Shown here: positions 27,908-36,110 of the stretch, one piece after another
How the letters are laid out: every line of letters starts with the position of its first letter
Position numbering within the stretch: position 1 is the stretch's first letter
Origin: Nocardia thailandica NBRC 100428
Lineage (GTDB): Bacteria > Actinomycetota > Actinomycetes > Mycobacteriales > Mycobacteriaceae
Reading direction: 5' to 3'
Length of the DNA stretch: 64,000 bases
Assembly (NCBI RefSeq): GCF_000308795.1
Contig: NZ_BAGK01000188.1
Location: forward strand, 34,881 to 98,880
Made by a program: the position numbers and the translations under genes
Notes under the pieces: generated by a model
Seen by the model: only the letters and a program-made list of their open reading frames with translations
What the model was told of the DNA's origin: nothing
Database searches by the model: none

Positions 27908-28162
27908 ATGGACTGGCGCCACAAGGCCATCTGTCGCGACGAGGACCCCGAGCTGTTCTTCCCGGTGGGTAACAGTGGTCCTGCGCTCGCGCAGATTGCC
28001 GATGCCAAGCTGGTCTGCGCCCGCTGCCCCGTCACCGCCGATTGCCTGTCGTGGGCCCTGAAGTCGGGACAGGATGCCGGCGTGTGGGGTGGCATGAGCG
28101 AAGACGAGCGTCGCGCGCTCAAGCGTCGCAACGCGCGCACCCGTACGCGCACCGTCGTCTGA
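27908..28162 (+). CDS. whiB1: Redox/NO-sensing regulator WhiB1
   Basis: An 84-residue Wbl protein, the family length for WhiB1. The four [4Fe-4S] ligands are Cys9, Cys37, Cys40 and Cys46, followed by the GVWGG turn and a basic C-terminus (RRALKRRNARTRTRT) for DNA binding. WhiB1 binds the primary sigma factor and reacts with nitric oxide; it is essential in M. tuberculosis. AAAGGAG and GAGGA precede the ATG. Confidence 0.95.
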   Translation: MDWRHKAICRDEDPELFFPVGNSGPALAQIADAKLVCARCPVTADCLSWALKSGQDAGVWGGMSEDERRALKRRNARTRTRTVV

Positions 28163-28220
28163 CCCGGACGACAACGGCGTTGCCGGGCCATCACAGCCCG
28201 GCCCGGTAACGCAGGTAGAA

Positions 28221-28257
28221 AGCCCGGCACCGCGAAGGTGCCGGGCTGTTTTGTTTG
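28221..28257 (+). terminator. Rho-independent terminator of whiB1
   Basis: An 11-bp perfect stem, AGCCCGGCACC with GGTGCCGGGCT, loop GCGAA, followed by GTTTTGTTT. It starts 59 bases after the stop codon. Confidence 0.93.
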
Positions 28258-28289
28258 GGCGCTGGTGCGCCCTGGTCGCGGCCCCTTCT

Positions 28290-28357
28290 GTCCCGCCGAA
28301 GCGCGGGGGTTTTCGTGCGACTTCGCTGCTACGAAAACCCCCGCGCTTCGGCGGGAC
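28290..28357. repeat. Long perfect inverted repeat, 27-bp arms
   Basis: Arms 28290-28316 and 28331-28357 pair without mismatch around a 14-base loop. Outside the arms lie GTCGCGGCC (28275-28283) and GGCCGCGAC (28358-28366), the same flanks as the inverted repeat at 16951. A proper terminator already exists upstream, so termination of whiB1 is not its obvious purpose; it could terminate pdtaS from the other side. Confidence 0.92.
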
Positions 28358-28404
28358 GGCCGCGACGCCCGCTGCGCGGGCGGGCCTCCTCGAGGTCGGC
28401 CCAC

Positions 28405-28555
28405 GACTCACGGGAGGGCAGCTCACACGCGGGACGACCCACGGGAGGCCGGCCCACACCCGAGGCGACCCACGGGAGGCCGACCCACACCCGAGGCGAC
28501 CCACGGGAGGCCAGCCCACACCCGGGGCGAGCCACGAGGCTCGGACCACGCCGGG
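28405..28555. repeat. Tandem repeat, 31 bp x 4 plus a partial unit
   Basis: Units start at 28405, 28436, 28467 and 28498, with a degenerate fifth from 28529. The consensus begins GACCCACGGGAGGCCGGCCC and ends ACACCCGAGGC. Units 2 to 4 differ at a few bases; unit 1 is more diverged. The period is not a multiple of three and there are no unique spacers, so it is not coding or CRISPR. Confidence 0.92.
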
Positions 28556-28651
28556 GTCCGGCCCGCGGTAGTGCGGGCCGAGCGGTGCGGCCCACGTGGA
28601 GCATGGACCTCGCGCGACTTGACGGAATCGGTTGTGGCCCTTGGGGATCTA

Positions 28652-30166
28652 TCAGCGTCCGCCGCGGCGGCCGAGGGGGACCCGGAGGACGGCGTCGGTG
28701 CCGATGTCGGCGCCGGGGTGCAGGCCGATGGAGCCGCCCAGTTCCGAGGTCACGAGGGTGCGGACGATCTGCAGGCCGAGGCGGTCGGAGCTCTCCAGGC
28801 GGAAGCCGGGCGGGAGGCCGCGGCCGTCGTCGCTGATGATCACGTCCAGCCAGCGGGCCGAGCGCTCCGAGCGGATCGTGACGGTCCCCTCCTGGCCCGC
28901 GTCGAAGGCGTGCTCGATGGCGTTCTGGACGAGCTCGGTCAGCACCATCACCAGCGGGGTGGCCCGCTCGGCGGAGAAGACGCCGAGCGAGCCCGCGCGG
29001 CGCACGGTGATCCGGGCGGTGTGCACGGTCGCCACGTCGGCCATGATCGGCAGCAGCCGGTCGACGACCTCGTCGAGGTCGACCTCTTCGTCCACCGACA
29101 TCGACAGCATCTCGTGCACCGAGGCGATGGAGGTGACCCGGCGCACCGACTCGGTCAGCGCGACCTGCGCCTCGGGGTTCTCGGTGCGGCGGGCCTGCAG
29201 GCGCAGCAGCGCGGCGACGGTCTGCAGGTTGTTCTTCACCCGGTGGTGGATCTCGCGGATGGTGGCGTCCTTGCTCAGCAGCGCGCGGTCGCGCCGCTTG
29301 ACCTCGGTGACGTCGCGCACCAGCACCGCCGGGCCGGCCAGCTCGCCGCCCGGCCGCAGGACCAGGGTGCGCAGCAGCACCGTCGCCCCGCGCGCCTCGA
29401 CCTCCATCCGCCTGCCGGTGCGGCCCGCCAGCGCCGCCTGGATGTCGGCGACGACCTCCTGCGCGTCGAACGGGTCGGTGATCAGCGAGCGGGTCGTCAC
29501 CGCCAGGTCCTGGCCGACCAGATCGGACTGCAACCCCATCCGGTGGTAGGCCGACTGGGCGTTGGGGCTGGCGTAGACCACGATGCCCGCGGTGTCCAGG
29601 CGGATGAAGCCGTCGCCCGCGCGCGGCGTCGAATGGGTCGCCGCGCGGTCCTCCGCGACCGGGAAGCTGCCGTCGGCGATCATCTGGGTCAGGTCGTCGG
29701 CGCAGGCCACGTACGCGGTCTCCAGGGTGCTGCGCACGCGCGTGCGCTGCAGGTCGGAGTCGCGGCTCAGCACGGCGATGACGTGTTCGCCACAGCGCAC
29801 CGGGATGGCCTCGCGCACGGCGTGCACGGGACGCGGGTGATACACCCCGCCCACTTCCATCTCGGTGTCGGTGCGCACCACCGCGCCGGTGAGCAGGGTC
29901 TCGAAGACCTGCGGGAAGTCGGCGCGCGAGGCGGTGGAGCCCACCTTGTCCTCGTGGTGCACGGTGGGGGCGGTGGTCGGGCGGATCTGCGCCACGCACA
30001 CCACGTCCGCGCCCTCGGACACCGGACCCGCGCCCACCCAGAGCAGCAGGTCGGCGAAGGACAGGTCGGCCAGTAACTGCCAGTCCCCCACCACCCGTTG
30101 CAGATGGTCCACGGCAAGGCCGGGCAGATCGGTGTGTTCGGCCAGCAGTTCGCTCAGAGTCGACAC
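28652..30166 (-). CDS. pdtaS: Sensor histidine kinase PdtaS
   Basis: A 504-residue soluble kinase. An N-terminal GAF-like domain is followed by a PAS domain (TAGIVVYASPNAQSAYHRMG). A HisKA_2 segment follows with the phospho-accepting His in REIHHRVKNNLQTVAALLRL, then HATPase_c (LVQNAIEHAF, ISDDGRGLP). It phosphorylates the antiterminator PdtaR, encoded elsewhere. The GTG at 30164-30166 is used; length agrees with M. tuberculosis PdtaS (about 500). It lies 22 bases after the biotinylated protein gene. Confidence 0.93.
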   Translation of the reverse strand: MSTLSELLAEHTDLPGLAVDHLQRVVGDWQLLADLSFADLLLWVGAGPVSEGADVVCVAQIRPTTAPTVHHEDKVGSTASRADFPQVFETLLTGAVVRTDTEMEVGGVYHPRPVHAVREAIPVRCGEHVIAVLSRDSDLQRTRVRSTLETAYVACADDLTQMIADGSFPVAEDRAATHSTPRAGDGFIRLDTAGIVVYASPNAQSAYHRMGLQSDLVGQDLAVTTRSLITDPFDAQEVVADIQAALAGRTGRRMEVEARGATVLLRTLVLRPGGELAGPAVLVRDVTEVKRRDRALLSKDATIREIHHRVKNNLQTVAALLRLQARRTENPEAQVALTESVRRVTSIASVHEMLSMSVDEEVDLDEVVDRLLPIMADVATVHTARITVRRAGSLGVFSAERATPLVMVLTELVQNAIEHAFDAGQEGTVTIRSERSARWLDVIISDDGRGLPPGFRLESSDRLGLQIVRTLVTSELGGSIGLHPGADIGTDAVLRVPLGRRGGR

Positions 30167-30188
30167 GAGAGGATTACCGCTTCGCTTC

Positions 30189-30404
30189 CTAGGCGATGGT
30201 GGCGATGAGGTCGCCTGCCTGTAGCACCTGGCCGGGCTGGACGTCGACCGAGGTGACATCGCCCTCGACCTCGGTGAGCACCGGGATCTCCATCTTCATC
30301 GACTCGAGCAGCACCAGCGTCTGGTCGACGACCACGTGCTCGCCCACCGCGACCTCGACAGCGAGCACGGTGGACACCATCTCCGCGCGCACCTCTTCAG
30401 CCAT
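30189..30404 (-). CDS. Biotinylated carrier protein TB7.3-like
   Basis: A 71-residue single biotinyl/lipoyl domain, the same length as M. tuberculosis TB7.3 (Rv3221c). The biotinylation site is Lys37 in LLESMKMEIPV. It could carry carboxyl groups for an acyl-CoA carboxylase, but its partner is unknown. The ATG at 30402-30404 is preferred over an upstream extension because the domain starts at once. It lies between rshA/bL37 and pdtaS, as in mycobacteria. Confidence 0.93.
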   Translation of the reverse strand: MAEEVRAEMVSTVLAVEVAVGEHVVVDQTLVLLESMKMEIPVLTEVEGDVTSVDVQPGQVLQAGDLIATIA

Positions 30405-30505
30405 GACACCCCGTTCAGTAGTCGTTCGGCCACCGCGACGATGGATGGCCGTATCCGCCGAAAGTACAGCCAACCACACATGAAACAATGGCTCTCGACC
30501 AGATC

Positions 30506-30531
30506 GTCCTCCGCGGGTTCGCGGGGAGGAC
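30506..30531 (+). promoter_or_regulatory. Leader hairpin before the bL37 ribosome binding site
   Basis: GTCCTC (30506-30511) pairs with GAGGAC (30526-30531), with an inner CGCG-GGTT-CGCG hairpin and a two-base bulge. It ends a few bases before the GAGAGGAG binding site. It could modulate translation or be incidental in GC-rich sequence. Confidence 0.35.
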
Positions 30532-30550
30532 CCACAGAGAGGAGCTACCT

Positions 30551-30625
30551 ATGGGTAAGCGTGGACGTAAGAAGCGCAGCCGCAAGGGGAACGCCGCCAA
30601 CCACGGCAAGCGTCCCAACGCCTGA
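30551..30625 (+). CDS. 24-residue ribosomal protein bL37
   Basis: Encodes MGKRGRKKRSRKGNAANHGK followed by RPNA and TGA. This is almost identical to the 24-residue mycobacterial 50S protein bL37, which sits near the peptidyl-transferase region. GAGAGGAG lies 7 bases before the ATG and a strong hairpin terminator follows, so it is a genuine monocistronic gene although very short. Automatic pipelines easily miss it. Confidence 0.93.
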   Translation: MGKRGRKKRSRKGNAANHGKRPNA

Positions 30626-30655
30626 GCTGCCGGCCGCGCACGCGGCCACAGACGA

Positions 30656-30694
30656 GAACAGCACGTGCTCCCCGAGGGGACACGTGCTGTTCTT
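30656..30694. terminator. Bidirectional terminator between bL37 and rshA
   Basis: A 12-bp perfect stem, GAACAGCACGTG (30656-30667) with CACGTGCTGTTC (30681-30692). The loop contains a further TCCCC/GGGGA pairing. It sits between convergent bL37 and rshA genes. Confidence 0.88.
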
Positions 30695-30708
30695 CGTCGC
30701 GGGGTCGA

Positions 30709-30999
30709 TCAGGGCTGCGGTTCGCAGTCACCGGACTCGACGCGGGTGATCGTGATCGAGCGCCGGATCTCGAAGGTCAGCCGGTCGCGCAGGCCCTGCG
30801 GGGCGTGCTCGCCGCCGCACTTGCGGGCCAGCAGGCTCTTGATCTTCTCCTCGATACCGTAGGCCTCGATGCAGGGGCTGCAGTGGTCCATGTGCTCCTG
30901 CAGCCGCGCGCGGGTGGCCGCGTCGCATTCGCCGTCGAGCATGAGCCACACGTCGGCGAGGACGGCGGTGCAGTCCATCTCCATGTCGGGATCGCTCAC
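30709..30999 (-). CDS. rshA: Anti-sigma factor RshA (mycothiol-system ZAS family)
   Basis: A 96-residue zinc-associated anti-sigma factor. The HxxxCxxC signature is H36, C40, C43 in EHMDHCSPC. Additional Cys10 and Cys25 and a CGGEHAP segment resemble RsrA/RshA redox-sensing proteins. It holds SigH under reducing conditions and releases it on disulfide formation. The GTG at 30997-30999 is used; ATG 30984 is an alternative. It lies 76 bases downstream of sigH in the same transcription unit. Confidence 0.92.
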   Translation of the reverse strand: MSDPDMEMDCTAVLADVWLMLDGECDAATRARLQEHMDHCSPCIEAYGIEEKIKSLLARKCGGEHAPQGLRDRLTFEIRRSITITRVESGDCEPQP

Positions 31000-31075
31000 G
31001 ACGCCACCTCGCTGACGCTCGTCGCCGTCGTGCGCGACCGCGCGCTGCGCCCATGGTTCACTCGCTGGCGCTCGC

Positions 31076-31840
31076 TCACTTCGATACCTCCTGGCGTTCC
31101 CCACGGTCGAATCCCCGGTCGCGCGCCACGTCGGCGAGCAGGCCCTTCAGTTGCTTGCGGCCGCGGTGCAGCCGGGACATCACGGTACCGATCGGGGTGC
31201 CCATGATGTCGGCGATCTCCTTGTACGGGAAGCCTTCGACATCGGCGTAGTACACCGCCATCCGGAATTCCTCGGGCAGCTGCTGCAGCGCCGACTTGAT
31301 CTCGTCGTCGGGCAGCGCGTCGAGGGCCTCGACCTCGGCCGAGCGCAGGCCCGTCGAGGAGTGCTCGGCGGTGGCGGCGAGCTGCCAGTCGGTGATCTCG
31401 TCGGTCGGGTACTGCGCGGGCTGGCGCTGCTTCTTGCGGTAGGAGTTGATGTAGGTGTTGGTCAGGATGCGGTACAGCCAGGCCCGCAGGTTGGTGCCCT
31501 CCTTGAAGGACTTGAACCCCTGGAAGGCCTTGACGTAGGTCTCCTGCACCAGGTCCTCGGCGTCGGCCGGATTCCGGGTCATCCGCAGGGCCGCGCCGTA
31601 GAGCTGGTCGAGCAGCGGGAGCGCGTCGCGCTCGAACCGCGCCGCCAGTTCCGCCTCGTCCACGGTGGCCGCGTCCGCGCCGGTCTCCGCCTCGGCGGGC
31701 ACCGCGTCGTCGTCGCTCGTCACACCAATCCCTTCGATCGCCGTAGCTCTCGAATCTACCGGCTCGTAGGGATGGATCGTCGGCGCACCCCGGTGCGGCG
31801 CCACCGCCCGGACCGGACGGTCTTCGAGCAGCACGGTCAC
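31076..31840 (-). CDS. sigH: ECF sigma factor SigH (SigR type), long isoform start
   Basis: Two starts are supported. GTG 31838-31840 has a perfect AGGAGG 7 bases before it and gives 254 residues. GTG 31721-31723 (VTSDDD) gives 215 residues, the length of M. tuberculosis SigH, with a weaker GGGA. Region 2 ([57 protein letters not shown]) and region 4 ([38 protein letters not shown]) are complete. It directs the thiol-oxidative and heat stress regulon. The long form is expected from the SigH-dependent promoter upstream. Confidence 0.93.
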   Translation of the reverse strand: MTVLLEDRPVRAVAPHRGAPTIHPYEPVDSRATAIEGIGVTSDDDAVPAEAETGADAATVDEAELAARFERDALPLLDQLYGAALRMTRNPADAEDLVQETYVKAFQGFKSFKEGTNLRAWLYRILTNTYINSYRKKQRQPAQYPTDEITDWQLAATAEHSSTGLRSAEVEALDALPDDEIKSALQQLPEEFRMAVYYADVEGFPYKEIADIMGTPIGTVMSRLHRGRKQLKGLLADVARDRGFDRGERQEVSK

Positions 31841-31894
31841 TGCCAATCCTCCTGCCTGCGGCGCGCCTGGTGCGCGATCGTCGTGTCGTTGGAT

Positions 31895-31923
31895 GCAACA
31901 CGGCCGCCGGTAACGGTGTTCCC
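31895..31923 (-). promoter_or_regulatory. SigH-dependent autoregulatory promoter
   Basis: On the minus strand GGGAACA (31923-31917), 17 bases, then GTTGC (31899-31895). This is the SigH/SigR consensus (GGGAAY, spacer, GTT). The transcript would begin near 31888 and cover both the long and short sigH starts. Confidence 0.82.
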
Positions 31924-31951
31924 GGCGGCGAAATGCGGTTGCGGTGATGCT

Positions 31952-31957
31952 TAGGGT
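31952..31957 (+). promoter_or_regulatory. -10 hexamer of leaderless ybaK
   Basis: TAGGGT followed by 7 bases and the ATG at 31965. No ribosome binding site is visible. It lies in the short divergent region shared with the SigH promoter. Confidence 0.55.
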
Positions 31958-31964
31958 TGCGGAC

Positions 31965-32453
31965 ATGGCCGCCTCCACTCCCGCGATCAAGGCACTCACC
32001 ACCGCGGGCATCGCCCATCGCGTGCACTCCTACGCCCACGACCCGCGCGCGGAGTCCTACGGCACCGAGGCGGTCGACGCGCTGGCCGGGACGCTCGGCG
32101 TCGCGGCGGGCCAGATCTTCAAGACCCTGGTGATCGAGCTGTCCACCGGCGCGCTCGCGGTCGCGGTCCTGCCGGTGCCCGCCAAACTGTCGCTCAAGGC
32201 CGCGGCGGCCGCCCTCGGCGCGCCGAAGGCCGCGATGGCCGACCGGGCGAAAGCCGAGCGCGCCACCGGCTATGTGCTGGGCGGTGTCTCGCCGCTCGGC
32301 CAGCGGAAGGCGCTGCCGACCGTCGTCGACGAATCGGCCCTGACCTGGGATCGGGTGCTGTGCAGCGGCGGCAGGCGGGGGCTGGAGATCGAGCTCGCCC
32401 CGGCCGATCTGGTGCGGGCGGCGGGCGCGGTCACCGCCGCGATCACCGCCTGA
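31965..32453 (+). CDS. ybaK: Cys-tRNA(Pro)/Cys-tRNA(Cys) deacylase, YbaK/EbsC family
   Basis: A 162-residue single-domain YbaK fold: [30 protein letters not shown] with the conserved lysine, [20 protein letters not shown] and a C-terminal [12 protein letters not shown]. It hydrolyses mischarged Cys-tRNA(Pro) in trans. It starts at the ATG at 31965 with leaderless spacing. It is divergent from sigH, which might link translation fidelity to thiol stress, but no SigH promoter faces this gene. Confidence 0.92.
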   Translation: MAASTPAIKALTTAGIAHRVHSYAHDPRAESYGTEAVDALAGTLGVAAGQIFKTLVIELSTGALAVAVLPVPAKLSLKAAAAALGAPKAAMADRAKAERATGYVLGGVSPLGQRKALPTVVDESALTWDRVLCSGGRRGLEIELAPADLVRAAGAVTAAITA

Positions 32454-32555
32454 GCGACCGGCGCGGGCGACCCACACGGCGGCGGGTTCCGAATATCCTT
32501 GTGACGCAGGTTGTCATATGCCCGTTCGCGTGTTCGATGTCGAGGAGTGATCACC

Positions 32556-32843
32556 GTGCCCGAGTCCCCCCATCGCGTCCGCCGTGCCGTCGTCGCCGCT
32601 TTCGCGGCCGCCGCCCTGGTCACCGGCGGTGTCGCGGCCCAGGCGCCGTTCGCCGCCGCCGCACCGGAGTACCCGTTCGACGGGCCGGGCGCGGGTGGTG
32701 GCAAGTCCACCCCGCAGGACCGTCAGGCCGAGAAGGCCGAGAAGCTCGGCGGCGGCGTCGCCGAGGACGTGATCGATCTGGTCACCGGAATCGTCAAGTG
32801 CGGTATCAACATCGCCACCGACTCGGTGGGCTGCCCGATCTAG
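32556..32843 (+). CDS. Small secreted protein of unknown function
   Basis: A 95-residue protein. A Sec signal peptide (basic start, [18 protein letters not shown] core, likely cleavage after AAA before PEYPF) is followed by about 55 residues with a Gly-rich linker and two cysteines ([17 protein letters not shown]) that probably form a disulfide. The GTG at 32556 follows GAGGAG by 8 bases. No family is recognised. It converges on the SRAP gene. Confidence 0.72.
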   Translation: MPESPHRVRRAVVAAFAAAALVTGGVAAQAPFAAAAPEYPFDGPGAGGGKSTPQDRQAEKAEKLGGGVAEDVIDLVTGIVKCGINIATDSVGCPI

Positions 32844-32844
32844 G

Positions 32845-33648
32845 TCACAGCAGTCCGAGCTGTCCCTCCGCCCCGGCCGCACCCGCGGCCGGGGCGAGCA
32901 GTTCGGGCCCGTTGTTGCGCACGTTGTTGACCAGCGTCGACACCGGGCGCGCGACGATCGACTCCACTTCCGCGGGCGAGGCGCCGGTGAGCAGGTCGGC
33001 CGGGGCCGGATGGTCGGGGTCCAGCCAGGCGTCCCAGTGTTCGCGCGGCATCGGCAGGGGCATGCGGTCGTGGATGCGCGCCAGGTCGCCGATGGCGTCG
33101 GTCGTCAGGATGGTGCACGACATCAGCGGCGGCGCGTCGGGGGTGTCGCGGTCGCGCCACACCGACCACAGCCCGGCCATGTACAGCCGCGAGCCGTCGG
33201 CGTGCGCCATGTAGAACGGCTGCTTGACCGCCTTGCCCTTGCCGGTCGGCGCCGGCTCGACCAACCACTCGTACCAGCCGTCCATCGGCACCAGGCAGCG
33301 CCTGCGGCGGGCCGAGTCGCGGAACGACGGCGCGCTCACCACCCGGTCGGCGCGGGCGTTGAACAGCGGCTTGCCCTTCGCGGGCACGCCCGGCTCGGCG
33401 GCCTTGGTCCAGGACGGGATCAGGCCCCAGCGCATTCGCCGGACCCGCAGGCGGGGATCGTCGTCGGGGTGTTCGTGGTCGTGGCGCTCGACCACGGTGA
33501 GCACCCGGGTGGTCGGGGCCACGTTGTAGTCGGCGTAATCGGCGTTGTCGGCGAACGCGGTCGCCGGCTCGTCACCGGTCTCGTCGACGGCGTCGAGGTC
33601 GGCCGCCAGGCGGCCGGGATTCGTGGTCGTCGCATATCGTCCGCACAT
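32845..33648 (-). CDS. SOS-response-associated SRAP protein (HMCES/YedK-like, Rv3226c-like)
   Basis: A 267-residue SRAP domain. After Met removal Cys2 ([12 protein letters not shown]) forms a thiazolidine crosslink to abasic sites in single-stranded DNA. Further motifs are [22 protein letters not shown] (catalytic Glu) and [12 protein letters not shown] (His). It protects abasic sites in DNA replication and repair. It lies just before divergent aroA, as in mycobacteria. Confidence 0.93.
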   Translation of the reverse strand: MCGRYATTTNPGRLAADLDAVDETGDEPATAFADNADYADYNVAPTTRVLTVVERHDHEHPDDDPRLRVRRMRWGLIPSWTKAAEPGVPAKGKPLFNARADRVVSAPSFRDSARRRRCLVPMDGWYEWLVEPAPTGKGKAVKQPFYMAHADGSRLYMAGLWSVWRDRDTPDAPPLMSCTILTTDAIGDLARIHDRMPLPMPREHWDAWLDPDHPAPADLLTGASPAEVESIVARPVSTLVNNVRNNGPELLAPAAGAAGAEGQLGLL

Positions 33649-33759
33649 GTCCCCATGCTGCCACCGGCGACCGACAACACCGGGACACCCGGCGCGACGC
33701 GGCCGCGAGTTTTACGCACCGGTAGTGTGCCGGGCCGCGTGATGGGGAAAGATGAACGG

Positions 33760-35046
33760 GTGAGCTTCTGGCCAGCGCCCCATGTCGAGGTCCCCGTCCA
33801 CGCGACCGTCACCCTGCCCGGGTCGAAATCGATCACCAACCGCGCCCTCATCCTCGCGGCCCTCGCCGACGGTCCGTCGACACTCACCGGCGCGCTGCGC
33901 AGCCGCGACACCGACCTGATGATCCAGGCGCTGCGCAGCCTGGGCACCGAGATCACCGGCGAGGCGGAGACCCTCACCGTCACCCCCGCCACGCTGGGCG
34001 CGGGCGCGGTCGACTGCGGCCTGGCGGGCACCGTGATGCGCTTCCTGCCGCCGGTGGCCGCGCTGGCGGGCGGCGACGTCGCCTTCTTCGGTGACGAGCA
34101 GGCCCGCCACCGCCCGCTCTCGACCATCCTGAACGCGCTGCGTTCGCTCGGCGTCGACATCGACGGCGACGGCCTGCCCTTCGTCGTGCACGGCACCGGC
34201 GCGGTGCGCGGCGGCAAGGTCGTCATCGACGCCTCGGGGTCGTCGCAGTTCGTCTCGGGCCTGCTGCTGTCGGCGGCCCGGTTCACCGAGGGCATCGAGG
34301 TGCACCACGACGGCAAGGCGCTGCCGTCCATGCCGCACATCGAGATGACCGTGGAGATGCTGCGCCGCGCCGACGTCGCGGTCACCACCCCCGCCGACTC
34401 CCGGAAGGCGCAGACCTGGACCGTGGCGCCGGGCCCGATCCGGGCGGTGGACTGGGAGATCGAGCCCGACCTGTCCAACGCCACCCCGTTCCTGGCCGCC
34501 GCCGCGGTGACCGGGGGCGAGGTCAGCGTCCCGATGTGGCCGCGCGGCACCACCCAGCCCGGTGACGTGATCCGCGAGATCCTGGTCCGCATGGGCGCCG
34601 AGGCCCGCGTCTTCGACGGCGTGCTGACCGTGCGCGGCCCCGAGCGCCTGGCCGGTATCGACATCGACCTGCACGATGTCGGCGAGCTCACCCCGACCGT
34701 CGCCGCGCTGGCCGCGCTGGCCGACTCCCCCTCGTGGCTGCGGGGCATCGCGCACCTGCGCGGCCACGAGACCGACCGGCTCGCCGCGCTGTCCAACGAG
34801 ATCAACCGGCTCGGCGGCGCCGTCACCGAGACCGAGGACGGTCTCGAGATCACCCCGGCCCCCCTGCACGCGGGCCGCTGGCACAGCTACGCCGACCACC
34901 GCATGGCCACCGCGGGCGCGATCATCGGCCTGCGTGTGCCCGGCGTCGAGATCGAGGACATCGGCACCACCGCCAAGACCCTGCCGAACTTCGTGACGCT
35001 GTGGGAGCGCATGCTCGCGCCGTCGGAAGAGGGAGCGGTGCGCTGA
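33760..35046 (+). CDS. aroA: 3-phosphoshikimate 1-carboxyvinyltransferase (EPSP synthase)
   Basis: A 428-residue enzyme: [20 protein letters not shown] near the N-terminus, [15 protein letters not shown] (the LxGTxxR motif), [17 protein letters not shown], and C-terminal [20 protein letters not shown] and [15 protein letters not shown]. It joins PEP to shikimate-3-phosphate in the shikimate pathway. The GTG at 33760 with GGGGAAAG upstream is preferred; GTG 33739 and ATG 33742 are alternatives. Its stop overlaps the rsgA start. Confidence 0.95.
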   Translation: MSFWPAPHVEVPVHATVTLPGSKSITNRALILAALADGPSTLTGALRSRDTDLMIQALRSLGTEITGEAETLTVTPATLGAGAVDCGLAGTVMRFLPPVAALAGGDVAFFGDEQARHRPLSTILNALRSLGVDIDGDGLPFVVHGTGAVRGGKVVIDASGSSQFVSGLLLSAARFTEGIEVHHDGKALPSMPHIEMTVEMLRRADVAVTTPADSRKAQTWTVAPGPIRAVDWEIEPDLSNATPFLAAAAVTGGEVSVPMWPRGTTQPGDVIREILVRMGAEARVFDGVLTVRGPERLAGIDIDLHDVGELTPTVAALAALADSPSWLRGIAHLRGHETDRLAALSNEINRLGGAVTETEDGLEITPAPLHAGRWHSYADHRMATAGAIIGLRVPGVEIEDIGTTAKTLPNFVTLWERMLAPSEEGAVR

Positions 35047-36044
35047 GCCGCCGGGGACGCGCCGCCGCCAGCTACGACGAATCCGATGTCCGGGTCCGCC
35101 CCGGCAAGGCGTCGCGTCCGCGGACCAAGACCCGTCCCCAGCACTCCGACGCCGAGGCGGCCATGGTGGTCTCGGTCGACCGCGGCCGCTGGGGGTGCGT
35201 CCTGGACGGGGACCCCGACCGGCGGGTCGTCGCGATGCGCGCCCGTGAGCTGGGCCGCACCCCGATCGTGGTGGGCGATCAGGTCGACGTGGTCGGCGAC
35301 CTGTCCGGCAGGCCCGACACCCTGGCCCGCATCGTCCGGGTCGCCGAGCGGCGAACCGTGTTGCGCCGCACCGCCGACGACACCGACCCGTTCGAGCGGA
35401 TCGTGGTCGGCAACGCCGAGCAGTTGTTCATCGTGGTCGCCCTCGCCGACCCGCCGCCGCGCACCGGTTTCGTGGAGCGGGCCATGGTGGCCGCCTACGC
35501 CGGTGGCCTGCAACCGATCCTGGTGCTGACCAAGCACGACCTGGCGGCGGAATCCGAATTCGCCACGGCCTTCGAGGATCTGGATTTGACGATCCTCTAC
35601 GCCGGGATCGACGACCCGGTCGAGCCGGTGCTCGATCTGCTGAAGGACCGGCTCACCGCGCTGATCGGCCATTCCGGCGTCGGCAAGTCGACCCTGGTGA
35701 ACCGGCTCGTCCCCGCCGCGGAGCGGGCGGTGGGCGAGGTCTCCGGCGTCGGCAAGGGCAAGCACACCTCCACGCAGTCGGTCGCGCTGCCGCTGCCCGA
35801 GGGCGGCTGGGTCATCGACACGCCCGGCGTGCGGTCCTTCGGCCTGGCGCACATCACGCCCGACGACGTCATCGCCGCGTTCACCGACCTGGCCGAGGCG
35901 ATCGAGGACTGCCCGCGCGGCTGCACCCACCTGGGTCCGCCCGCCGATCCGGAATGCGCGCTGGACGAGCTGCCCGGCAAGGAACGCCGGGTCGCGGCGA
36001 TCCGCCAGCTGCTGTCGGCGCTGAACTCCAACGAGACCTGGTAG
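35043..36044 (+). CDS. rsgA: Ribosome small-subunit GTPase RsgA
   Basis: About 333 residues. It has a basic N-terminus, an OB fold ([14 protein letters not shown] to RTVLRR) and a circularly permuted GTPase with TKHD (G4), GHSGVGKST (G1) and DTPGVRSF (G3). The zinc site is [16 protein letters not shown]. It assists 30S maturation. No ATG or GTG is well placed: CTG 35043 overlaps the aroA TGA as CTGA and has GGGAG 7-8 bases upstream, and homologues begin at [15 protein letters not shown] 35001 is an alternative. Confidence 0.92.
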   Translation: MSRRGRAAASYDESDVRVRPGKASRPRTKTRPQHSDAEAAMVVSVDRGRWGCVLDGDPDRRVVAMRARELGRTPIVVGDQVDVVGDLSGRPDTLARIVRVAERRTVLRRTADDTDPFERIVVGNAEQLFIVVALADPPPRTGFVERAMVAAYAGGLQPILVLTKHDLAAESEFATAFEDLDLTILYAGIDDPVEPVLDLLKDRLTALIGHSGVGKSTLVNRLVPAAERAVGEVSGVGKGKHTSTQSVALPLPEGGWVIDTPGVRSFGLAHITPDDVIAAFTDLAEAIEDCPRGCTHLGPPADPECALDELPGKERRVAAIRQLLSALNSNETW

Positions 36045-36067
36045 CGGCTTCCCCGGCGGGTCGGAGG

Positions 36068-36103
36068 GCTCCTGACCCCGTCCCGCCAGACGGGGTCAGG
36101 AGC
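36068..36103. terminator. Bidirectional terminator after rsgA
   Basis: A 14-bp perfect stem (36068-36081 with 36090-36103) with an 8-base loop, between convergent rsgA and the Ig-like protein gene, ending 7 bases from the latter's stop. Confidence 0.85.
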
Positions 36104-36110
36104 GCGTGGT

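Larger units (their letters stand above)
28163..28651. other. 489-bp non-coding gap: terminator, long hairpin, tandem repeats
   Basis: Lies between convergent whiB1 and pdtaS. It contains a strong terminator (28221-28257), a 27-bp perfect inverted repeat (28290-28357) and a 31-bp tandem array (28405-28555). The open frames that cross it are repeat-derived (Gly/Pro/Arg-rich) and have no family features. Confidence 0.75.

Noticed and set aside
28405..28555. Repeat array considered as CRISPR
   Set aside because: Units are directly adjacent with no unique spacers and no cas genes nearby.
28329..29999. A 556-codon minus-strand frame overlapping pdtaS
   Set aside because: It is out of frame with PdtaS and extends through the tandem repeats and hairpin. 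PdtaS domains are in the other frame.
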